NCBI GenBank assembly: GCA_963774745.1
Contig: CAVZGE010000004.1
Span: 1-64,000, forward strand
Direction of reading: 5' to 3'
Source: Prado023 sp963774745
GTDB taxonomy: Bacteria; Actinomycetota; Actinomycetes; S36-B12; CAIYMF01
Length of the DNA: 64,000 nt
Shown here: positions 44,888 through 52,169 of the stretch, piece after piece
How the letters are laid out: each line of letters opens with the position of its first letter
Position numbering within the stretch: position 1 is the stretch's first letter
Translations under genes and position numbers: made by a program
Notes under the pieces: generated by a model
Databases searched by the model: none
The model's input: the letters and a program-made list of their open reading frames with translations, nothing else
What the model was told of the DNA's origin: nothing

Positions 44888-45153
44888 CAGCGCTCGTCGG
44901 CGTCCAGGAAGTCCACGCGCACCGGGCGTCCGCCCGAGATCGCGCTGACCACCGTGCGGATGGCCGTGGCGGTGCGCCCCCCGCGGCCGATCACGCGACC
45001 GATGTCGTCCGGGTGGACACGCACCTGGAAGGTGGATCCACCCTGCTCACGCGGCCCCCGGCGTCCGCTGCGGACCCGGACGCTGACGTCCTCCGGGTGC
45101 TCGACGATGCCCGAGACCAGGTGCTCCAGCGAGTCCTCGATGACCGTGCTCAT
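44887..45153 (-). CDS. khpA: KH-domain RNA-binding protein KhpA
   Basis: 88 residues with a single KH motif: HPDDIGRVIGRGGRTATAIR, followed by TVVSAISGGRPVRVDFLD. It pairs with KhpB in many Gram-positives to bind small and messenger RNAs. Its position between rpsP and rimM is the family's standard location. Its start overlaps the rpsP stop by 4 bases. Confidence 0.94.
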   Translation of the reverse strand: MSTVIEDSLEHLVSGIVEHPEDVSVRVRSGRRGPREQGGSTFQVRVHPDDIGRVIGRGGRTATAIRTVVSAISGGRPVRVDFLDADER

Positions 45154-45722
45154 GCCGAGGGGGTCTCCTCGACGGCCTCGGCAGTGGCCTTCGCCGCCTT
45201 GCGCTCCTCGAGGGCGTGCTCGATCTCCTCGACCTTCTCGGCCACGAGCTCCTTGACCTCCTCGACCTTCTCGGCCACGAGCTCCTTGACCTCCTCGGCC
45301 TTCTGCTCGAGGTTGGCACCGGCCGCGGCAGCGGCCTCCTTCAGGCTGGGGGCCTTCGGCTTCGGCGCCTTGCCGGCATCCTCCGCGGACCTCACGGCCG
45401 CCTCGAACGCCAGCTGCTTGTCGGCCTTCGGCTCGGCAACGCGCAGGGTGCCCTCGGCGCCGGGGAGGCCCTTGAACTTCTGCCAGTCGCCGGTGACCTT
45501 CAGGATCGCCATGACGGGCTCGGTCGGCTGCGCGCCGACGCCCAGCCAGTACTGCGCACGATCGGAGTCCACCTGGATCAGGCTGGGCTCGCGGCGCGGC
45601 TGGTAGATGCCGATCTCCTCGATCGAGCGACCACCGCGGGCGGTGCGCGAGTCGGCGACCACGATGCGGTACTGCGGGTTCTTCTTCTTGCCGAGGCGCT
45701 TGAGCTTGATCTTGACGCTCAC
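45150..45722 (-). CDS. rpsP: 30S ribosomal protein S16 with a repeated charged tail
   Basis: 190 residues, where the S16 core needs about 80-90. The core is intact: MSVKIKLKRLGKKKNPQYRI, VVADSRTARGGRSIEEIGIY, VDSDRAQYWLGVGAQPTEPV. After about residue 85 comes a Lys/Ala/Glu-rich tail with a tandem 11-residue repeat, VKELVAEKVEE, also seen as near-identical 33-base repeats at about 45,220-45,300. The tail predicts a long helix. Tailed S16 is known in actinobacteria, but its purpose is not. Confidence 0.95.
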   Translation of the reverse strand: MSVKIKLKRLGKKKNPQYRIVVADSRTARGGRSIEEIGIYQPRREPSLIQVDSDRAQYWLGVGAQPTEPVMAILKVTGDWQKFKGLPGAEGTLRVAEPKADKQLAFEAAVRSAEDAGKAPKPKAPSLKEAAAAAGANLEQKAEEVKELVAEKVEEVKELVAEKVEEIEHALEERKAAKATAEAVEETPSA

Positions 45723-45914
45723 GTGTGTTGGTGTCTCTTTCGGTTCAGGGGTGGATCCTCACGACGCGGACATGGGGTTACCCAGGTTGCGAGGACCGCA
45801 TGGATCATGCGAACCGAGGTTGAGAGGGACCGCGGCCCGCATGGGACGCCCCCCATTGTGCCATCCCGCACCCGGATTGCTCAAAGGCGCGGCCCCCGGG
45901 CCGGCGCCGCGGCG

Positions 45915-47138
45915 TCACCCCCCGTGGTGCAGCGCGGCGCGCAACCGCCCGGCGAGGTCGCCGACCGGGGCCACGTGCACCTCGGTCAGGGCGAGCCACC
46001 CGGCGGTCTCACGCAGGGTCCCGGCCAGGGCATCGACGGACTCCGGGCGGACGTCCCCCTCCGGGTGGGCCGCCTGGACCAGGAGCCGCCCGGTCGCCCG
46101 GTCGGCCTTCAGGTCGACGCGTGCCACGAGCTGCTCATCGTGGAGGAACGGCAGCACGTAGTAACCGTGGACCCGCTGCTCGGCCGGGGTGTAGATCTCG
46201 ATCCGGTAGCGCATCCCGAACAGCCGCTCGGTCCGCGGGCGGAACCAGACCAGCGGGTCGAACGGCGCCAGCAGGGCCGCGGCCGGCACCCGTCGGGGGA
46301 CGGACAGGTCGGCAGGGGCGTAGCTGGCCGGCCAGTCCGGCACCGAGACCTCGATCAGCTCACCAGCCGCCACCAGGTCACGGATCGCCTCGCGCGTGGG
46401 GGCCGTCGACATCCGGAAGTAGTCGGCGATGTCGGCGGCAGTGGCGACCCCCAGCGCACGCGCGGCGAGCCCGACGAGCTCCCGGTGGGCCTCCGCCTCG
46501 GTCGGCGTGGGGGCGGCCAGCGCCGCCCGGGGCAGCACGGCCTCGGGGGCCGCGTACCGGCGCCGGAAGGCCGAGTCGCGCCCCGCGGAGGTGATCTCGC
46601 CGGCCCAGAACAGGTACTCGACCGCACGCTTCACCGCCGACCAGTTCCATCCCCAGTGCTCGCGCCCCCCGCGCTCGATGTGGGCGAACACCGCCTCCAG
46701 CTCGGTGGCCGTGATCGGTCCCGTCGCCCGCACGACCTCGGCCACCTCACGCACCAGCTCGGGCTGCTCCCGCTGGACCCGCACCATCCCGCCCCAGGCG
46801 TCGTCGTGGACGCGCTGCATCCGCCAGCGCATCAGCCGGTGCATTCCGACGGGGAGCAGCGCGGCCTCGTGGCCCCAGTACTCGAACAACGAACGCGGTG
46901 CGCGCCCGGAGCAGTCGTCCAGGCGGCTGCGCTCGTACGGACCGATGCGGGCCAGGACGGGCAGGTACTGGGCCCGGGCCAGGACGTTGACCGAGTCGAT
47001 CTGCACCGCGCCCAGCCGACGGACGACATCGGCGACTGCCCGGGCTCCCGGCGCACCGGCCGGTCGCGGCCGCCCGAACCCCTGGGCAGCCAGCGCGACC
47101 CGTCGCGCGGCGGGCAGGCTCAGTCGGTCACGCGGCAC
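45915..47138 (-). CDS. YcaQ-like winged-helix DNA glycosylase family protein
   Basis: 407 residues from a GTG at 47138. Family features: LSLPAARRVALAAQGFG, RLGAVQIDSVNVLARAQYLP, SLFEYWGHEAALLPVGMHRL, WNWSAVKRAVEYLFWAGEI and PFDPLVWFRPRTERLFGMRY. This is the HTH_42 (formerly DUF1006) family; Escherichia coli YcaQ and Streptomyces AlkZ unhook DNA interstrand crosslinks, using a Q-x-D/Q-type catalytic motif, here QIDSVN. The gene lies between ffh and rpsP. A long open frame joins it to ffh, but only because of a base insertion in ffh. Confidence 0.85.
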   Translation of the reverse strand: MPRDRLSLPAARRVALAAQGFGRPRPAGAPGARAVADVVRRLGAVQIDSVNVLARAQYLPVLARIGPYERSRLDDCSGRAPRSLFEYWGHEAALLPVGMHRLMRWRMQRVHDDAWGGMVRVQREQPELVREVAEVVRATGPITATELEAVFAHIERGGREHWGWNWSAVKRAVEYLFWAGEITSAGRDSAFRRRYAAPEAVLPRAALAAPTPTEAEAHRELVGLAARALGVATAADIADYFRMSTAPTREAIRDLVAAGELIEVSVPDWPASYAPADLSVPRRVPAAALLAPFDPLVWFRPRTERLFGMRYRIEIYTPAEQRVHGYYVLPFLHDEQLVARVDLKADRATGRLLVQAAHPEGDVRPESVDALAGTLRETAGWLALTEVHVAPVGDLAGRLRAALHHGG

Positions 47139-47176
47139 GGGCCCATGCTGCCAGACGACCGCGTGGACCCGACCTC

Positions 47177-48774
47177 CTACTTGAGCAGGTCCCGGAACGC
47201 CGGGGGCAGGTCGCCCATCTTCTTCAGCGCCTCGGGGTCGAGCATGCTCGGGATCGAACGCCGCCGGATCGAAGCCGTCGAGCCCGGCGGGCAGGCCCGC
47301 AGCGCCGGCGGCGGGGGCCGACTCCTCGATCGCGCGCCTGGCGGGGTTGCCGCTTCGTGACTTCTTCTTCGGCTGCTGCTGCTGGGCGCGGCCCTTGGCC
47401 TTCTTCGACCCGCCCACGCCGGGCATCCCCGGCATCCCCGGCATGCCCATCCCGGAGCGCATCTGGCGCATCATCTTCTGCGCCTCGCCGAAGCGCTCGA
47501 CCAGGCCGTTGACCTCGCTGACCTGGACGCCCGAGCCGCGCGCGATGCGGGCCCGGCGCGAGCCGTTGAGCAGCTTGACGTCGGCGCGCTCGGCGGGGGT
47601 CATCGACTGGATGATCGCCTGGACGCGGTCGATCTCCTTCTCGTCGAGGTTGTCGATCTGCTCGCGGATCTCGCCCATCCCGGGCAGCATCCCCAGCAGC
47701 TTGCCGAGGTTGCCCATCTTGCGCAGCGCCTGCATCTGGCTCAGGAAGTCGTCGAGGGTGAAGTCCTCGCCGGCCAGCACCTTGCCGGCCATCTTCTCGG
47801 CCTCTTTGGAGTCGAACGCCTTCTCCGCCTGCTCGATCAGGGTCAGCACGTCGCCCATGTCGAGGATCCGGGAGGCCATCCGGTCCGGGTGGAACAGCTC
47901 GAAGTCGGTGAGCTTCTCGCCGGTGGAGCCGAACATGATCGGCACGCCGGTGACCGTCACCACCGACAGCGCCGCACCGCCGCGGGCGTCACCGTCGAGC
48001 TTGGTCAGGACCACGCCGTCGAAGCCCGACGCCCTCGTGGAACGCCTTCGCGGTGGCCACCGCGTCCTGGCCGATCATCGCGTCGACGACCAGCAGGGTC
48101 TCGTCGGGCTGGACGGCGTCGCGGACCTGGCGCAGCTGCTCCATGAGCGCGAGGTCGATGGCCAGGCGGCCGGCGGTGTCGACGATCACGACGTCGTGCT
48201 GGGTCATCCGGGCGATCTCGACGCCCTCGCGGGCCACCTCGACCGGGTCGCCCCACGTGGCCTCCGGGTTCGCACCCGTGTTGCCCGGCTGCGGGGCGAA
48301 GACCGGCGTACCTGCGCGCTCGGCCACCACGGACAGCTGGTCCACGGCGTTCGGGCGCTGCAGGTCGGCGGCCACGAGCATCGGGGTGTGGCCCTGCTCC
48401 TTGAGGTGCACGGCCAGCTTGCCGGCCAGGGTGGTCTTGCCCGATCCCTGCAGGCCGGCGAGCAGGATCACCGTCGGCGGGTTCTTGGCGAACTGCAGCC
48501 GACGGGTCTGCCCACCGAGCAGCTCGATGAGCTCCTCGTGGACGATCTTGACGACCTGCTGCGCCGGGTTCAGCGCACCGGAGACCTCCGCCCCGACGGC
48601 CCGCTCACGGACGCGATCGGTGAAGACGCGCACTGCCGGCAGGGCCACGTCGGCCTCGAGCAGGGCGATCCGGATCTCGCGGATCGTGTCGTTGATGTCG
48701 GACTCGGACAGCCGGCCCTTGCCACGCAGGCCCTTGAAGGTCGCGGACAGCCGGTCGGAGAGGGAGGCGAACAC
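47177..48774 (-). CDS. ffh: Signal recognition particle protein Ffh (two frameshifts)
   Basis: About 530 residues. The NG domain is in the first frame: SLSDRLSATFKGLRGKGRLS, VILLAGLQGSGKTTLAGKLA, DVVIVDTAGRLAIDLALMEQ, VVDAMIGQDAVATAKAFHEG. At 48,025-48,027 a CCC run (GGG on the coding strand) breaks the frame, and DGVVLTKLDGDARGGAALSV continues in another. The M domain shows MRQMRSGMGMPGMPGMPGV. A second break at an added C near 47,250 hides the true end, which would be SMLDPEALKKMGDLPPAFRD then LLK and a stop at 47177. Both breaks lie in homopolymers, so they are almost surely errors in an essential gene. Confidence 0.93.
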
Positions 48775-48867
48775 ACCATGGATTCTACCGGGGTGTCCGG
48801 CGTCCCCCTGCCTGCTGACCGAGTCGAGCGTGCGCGACCCCGGTCGGGAGTCCCGGCGACGACCGGA

Positions 48868-50001
48868 TCAGGCGTGGGCGGCCCGCGTGACGCGCGCCTG
48901 GGCGACCCGCCAGTAGATGAACGTCACGACGCCGAGGCAGACCTGCGGGATCCACGAGCATGCGCGCCACACCAGGGCGGAGGCCACGGCCTGCTCGTTG
49001 GTCAGCCCGAACGTCGTGAGCAGGGCGATCAGCGCCGCGTCGACCGTGCCGAGCCCGCCCGGCGTGACCGGGATCATGCTGGCCATCCGGGAGATGGCGA
49101 ACGCGGCGAAGGCACCTGCCAGGGTCAGGGTCGTCGGCTGGTCGCCGAGCACTCCCTGGATGGCGAACCAGAGCACCGCGAACTGGGCCAGGATCACGAT
49201 GTAGTTCGAGACCGTCACCCAGCGCCAGCGCCCGAACACGACGTCCTTGGTGCTGTCGCGCAGGTCGACGGCCATTCCGACGGCATCCAGTGGGTTCGCC
49301 CGCCGACGGTTGATCGGCGACAGCATCCGGTTGCCGAGCTCGCCGACCTTGTGCGCCGACGCCTCGCTGCGCAGGATCAACCACAGGACCACGATCGTGG
49401 CCACCGTGGCAACGACGCCGATCACGGCGACCCAGACCCACTGGGACTGCACCTGCCCGGTCGTCAGCGCGGCGATCACCCCGAACACCGGCAGGGTGAG
49501 CGTCATGAGCAGGCTCCACAGGCTCGTCACGGCGATGCCCGCGGTGGCCGCGGCGACGGAGACCGAGTAGCTGGCGAGCATGGCGAACTGGATCGCCAGG
49601 CCGAACGCGCCGCCGGCCGGGATCGTGTTGCTGATCGTGAACGAGGTCTGCCGGATGACGAACGCCGGCTTGTAGGGGAGCCCGGGGATGGCCGCCTGGT
49701 AGGGCCACACGTAGACGACGATCATGACCAGCACCGTCAGGCCGATCAGTCCCAGGGCGGCCGGGGTCATCCCCTGGATCTCGGCCCAGGCGTCGGCGTA
49801 GCTGCCGAACTTGGGGATGAGGCCCGCGAAGATGATCACCAGGACGACGAGGGTGACCAGCGCCCCGATGATCGTCTTGCGCTTGTCCAGGGCCGACGAG
49901 GCCTGGGTCGTGTCGACCGCCTTCAGCTGGCCCATCGCGAGCGGCGCTGCCGGCCCATCCGGCAAGGGCGGGGTGGTCCCCGCGTTCGGGAGGTCAGGCA
50001 C
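48868..50001 (-). CDS. Lysylphosphatidylglycerol-synthase TM region / UPF0104 membrane protein
   Basis: 377 residues. After a 40-residue hydrophilic lead come about eight transmembrane helices with the family motifs TSFTISNTIPAGGAFGLAIQ, ASMIPVTPGGLGTVDAALIA and VWRACSWIPQVCLGVVTFIY. This fold is the flippase part of MprF and occurs alone in many actinobacteria, where it is thought to move lipid-linked molecules. No aminoacyl-transferase domain is attached. The small gene at 50032-50334 lies just upstream and may be co-transcribed. Confidence 0.82.
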   Translation of the reverse strand: MPDLPNAGTTPPLPDGPAAPLAMGQLKAVDTTQASSALDKRKTIIGALVTLVVLVIIFAGLIPKFGSYADAWAEIQGMTPAALGLIGLTVLVMIVVYVWPYQAAIPGLPYKPAFVIRQTSFTISNTIPAGGAFGLAIQFAMLASYSVSVAAATAGIAVTSLWSLLMTLTLPVFGVIAALTTGQVQSQWVWVAVIGVVATVATIVVLWLILRSEASAHKVGELGNRMLSPINRRRANPLDAVGMAVDLRDSTKDVVFGRWRWVTVSNYIVILAQFAVLWFAIQGVLGDQPTTLTLAGAFAAFAISRMASMIPVTPGGLGTVDAALIALLTTFGLTNEQAVASALVWRACSWIPQVCLGVVTFIYWRVAQARVTRAAHA

Positions 50002-50031
50002 GTCGCCCGCCCCAGCCAGCGGCGACGAGGG

Positions 50032-50334
50032 TCACAGCACCCCGCCGACGTACTTCGCCCCGGCGATCGCCTCGATCGTCTGGGCGGTGTCGAAGTGCGC
50101 CGAGCCCGGGATCGTCGGGACGAACCCGACCAGCATCCCGTCGGCCATCACCTGCGCCTCCAGGCCGGACGCCCCGTCCGCGTCCCACAGCGCCTCCGCG
50201 CCGCCGGGCAGGACGATGCGCACGCACACGCGGTTCAACCCCGGACGGTGGACGTTGGCGATGAAGCCACGCTCGTTGAGCGCGGCGACGACCTCTTCGA
50301 CCTCGACTGCCTCCATGGGGATGAATCCTGACAT
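50032..50334 (-). CDS. Small protein of unknown function
   Basis: 100 residues from an ATG at 50334 (MSGFIPMEAVEVEEVVAALN); a second ATG at 50316 is possible. The sequence is globular-looking: NERGFIANVHRPGLNRVCVR, IVLPGGAEALWDADGASGLE, VMADGMLVGFVPTIPGSAHF, DTAQTIEAIAGAKYVGGVL. No signal peptide or membrane helix, and I do not recognise the family. Codon use matches the neighbours. It ends 30 bases before the flippase-like gene. Confidence 0.6.
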   Translation of the reverse strand: MSGFIPMEAVEVEEVVAALNERGFIANVHRPGLNRVCVRIVLPGGAEALWDADGASGLEAQVMADGMLVGFVPTIPGSAHFDTAQTIEAIAGAKYVGGVL

Positions 50335-50378
50335 GGACCCGCGCCTGCTGCCGCCCAGCACCCCGCGCGCCGCGCGGC

Positions 50379-51326
50379 TCAGGCCGGGCGGTAGTGCGCC
50401 ACGGTCCTGGTGACCGCCTCGGCCAACGGGGTCGAGGCGAAGTCGGGGAACCGGGCGCGGAAGGCTGCGTCGTCGACCACGAAGGGCGCGGTCCACTGGT
50501 GGGCCAGCGGCAGGGACTCCCGCGAGATCCGGTGGAACGGTGCGGCCAGGCGCAGCATCGTGGTGGTGACCAGTGCGGTGCCCCGGGGCTCGGGCAGCGC
50601 GGCGTTCACCAGGTCGAGGAACTGCCGGCCGGTGATCGCCGGGGCGTGCGGCAGGTGCCAGATCCGACCTGCGACGTCGGGGGCCGACCCGAGGGTCACG
50701 AACGCGCGCGCCACGTCCGGGACGTAGGCACACGAGTGCGGCGCGTCCATCGATCCCATCCAGCGCAGCCTGCCGCTGCCGGCGACCGGCTCGATGGCCA
50801 GCGCGGTGATCCCGGAGTTGTCCGCGTGCGGGCCGAAGTAGTCCGAGGCCCGGCCGATGACGACCTCGATCCGGCCGGCTGCATGGGCGGCGAGCAGCGC
50901 GTCTGCCATGGCGGCCCGGGTCGCCCCCTTGCGGTCGGTGGCCCGCTGCTCGGTGGCCTCGCTCATCGGGCTCGAGCCCGGCCCGTAGGCATACAGGTTG
51001 TCGACCATCACCAGGCGGCGCACGCCAGCGGCCTGCGCGCCGCCCAGGACTCGGTCCAGCATCCCGGGGAACTCCTGCGGCCAGCGGTGGTAGGGCGGTT
51101 GGGCGGCCATGTGGACGACATCGGCTCCGGCCAGTGCCGCAGCCAGGCTCTCGGGGACGCTGACGTCGGCCGTCCGCCAGTCGACCCCCACGGGCGCCGC
51201 AGGACCCGGCCCCGAGCGGTTCACCCCGCGGGCCGCCAGGCCACTGTCGACCAGTGCGGCCAGGATCGCGGAACCGGCGGCGCCCGAGGCGCCGAGGACG
51301 ACGTGCGTGCTTGTCTGGGTGGTCAT
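50379..51326 (-). CDS. NAD(P)-dependent epimerase/reductase (extended SDR)
   Basis: 315 residues. The Rossmann motif is THVVLGASGAAGSAILAALV; VVHMAAQPPYHRWPQEFPGM and VMVDNLYAYGPG carry the active-site region, with Tyr in NLYAYG, and further residues fit the atypical/extended SDR group. Such proteins modify sugars or reduce flavonoid-like ketones; the substrate is unknown. The ATG 51326 follows a palindromic operator. It is divergent from a TetR regulator, so it is probably its main target. Confidence 0.82.
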   Translation of the reverse strand: MTTQTSTHVVLGASGAAGSAILAALVDSGLAARGVNRSGPGPAAPVGVDWRTADVSVPESLAAALAGADVVHMAAQPPYHRWPQEFPGMLDRVLGGAQAAGVRRLVMVDNLYAYGPGSSPMSEATEQRATDRKGATRAAMADALLAAHAAGRIEVVIGRASDYFGPHADNSGITALAIEPVAGSGRLRWMGSMDAPHSCAYVPDVARAFVTLGSAPDVAGRIWHLPHAPAITGRQFLDLVNAALPEPRGTALVTTTMLRLAAPFHRISRESLPLAHQWTAPFVVDDAAFRARFPDFASTPLAEAVTRTVAHYRPA

Positions 51327-51340
51327 GCCGAGAACGATAC

Positions 51341-51355
51341 GCGAACACTGTTCGC
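51341..51355. promoter_or_regulatory. TetR operator candidate GCGAACA-C-TGTTCGC
   Basis: A perfect 15-base palindrome with a one-base centre, in the 79-base gap between the divergent epimerase and TetR genes. A further TGTTCGC half-site lies at 51367-51373. The size and position are typical for TetR autoregulation. Confidence 0.7.
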
Positions 51356-51405
51356 TATGCAACGGGTGTTCGCATCGACCGTCCCGGGGCCATTAGGCTG
51401 GGCCC

Positions 51406-52164
51406 ATGTCGACCCGGCGCGCGCTGACCCGTACGGCCACCATCGCCCAGATCCGGGCGGCGGCCCTCGACCAGGTCGCGGCCGAGGGGGCCGCTGCCCT
51501 GTCCATCCGGGGAGTCGCCCGCGCGATCGGGATGAGCCCCGCCGGGCTCTACCGCTACTACGACGGGCGCGACGCCCTGCTGACCGACCTGCTCGCTGAT
51601 GCCTACCGGGACCTCGCCCACGCCGTCGCAGCGGCGGCAGGACTGCCCGGGGACCGAGTCGCGGAGCCAGCCGTGGGCGCGGTCCCCGAGGTCGGCGACC
51701 CGATCGCGGCGATGCTGCGGGCCATCGAGGCCTACCGCGAGTGGGCGGTGACCAACCGGGCGCGGTTCCTGCTGATCTTCGGCACCCCCGTTCCGGGGTA
51801 CTCCGCCCCGGAGGACGGACCGACCGTCGAGGCCAACCGGCAGATGGGCCAGGTGTTCTTCACCCTCGCCGCACTGGGCTGGGCGACGGGGAGGATCACG
51901 CCACCGGCCGCGCCCCCCGCGGGTGCCGGGACCACGCCCGCGGAGGCCGAGCTGCACGCCCAGCTGGTTGCCCTGGCCCCCGGATTCCCGGCAGCCCTCA
52001 TCCCGCAGATGCTGGCGGGCTGGGCCCTGTGGCACGGGCTGGTCACCCTCGAGGTGACCGGCCAGCTGGACTGGATCTACCCCGACACGGCCGGCTACTA
52101 CACCGATCGGATGGAGCACTGGATGGCCGGGTTCACCGGCCAGGTCGAGGGCCGGGCCGGCTGA
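51406..52164 (+). CDS. TetR/AcrR-family regulator with WHG-type ligand domain
   Basis: 252 residues. The N-terminal HTH is ATIAQIRAAALDQVAAEGAA, LSIRGVARAIGMSPAGLYRY, YDGRDALLTDLLADAYRDL. The C-terminal part (MLRAIEAYREWAVTNRARFL, ALWHGLVTLEVTGQL, YTDRMEHWMAGF) matches the WHG domain of actinobacterial TetR proteins. The ligand is unknown. It likely represses itself and the divergent epimerase through the palindrome between them. Confidence 0.92.
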   Translation: MSTRRALTRTATIAQIRAAALDQVAAEGAAALSIRGVARAIGMSPAGLYRYYDGRDALLTDLLADAYRDLAHAVAAAAGLPGDRVAEPAVGAVPEVGDPIAAMLRAIEAYREWAVTNRARFLLIFGTPVPGYSAPEDGPTVEANRQMGQVFFTLAALGWATGRITPPAAPPAGAGTTPAEAELHAQLVALAPGFPAALIPQMLAGWALWHGLVTLEVTGQLDWIYPDTAGYYTDRMEHWMAGFTGQVEGRAG

Positions 52165-52169
52165 CCGGC

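Noticed and set aside
45915..48014. One long open frame joining Ffh M domain to the YcaQ-like protein
   Set aside because: It exists only because an extra C near 47,250 hides the ffh stop at 47177. Removing it gives the normal Ffh C-terminus and a separate GTG start for the next gene.
47347..50331. Plus-strand open frame of about 990 codons opposite ffh and the flippase-like gene
   Set aside because: Same GC artefact; it mirrors real codons on the other strand and has no domain.
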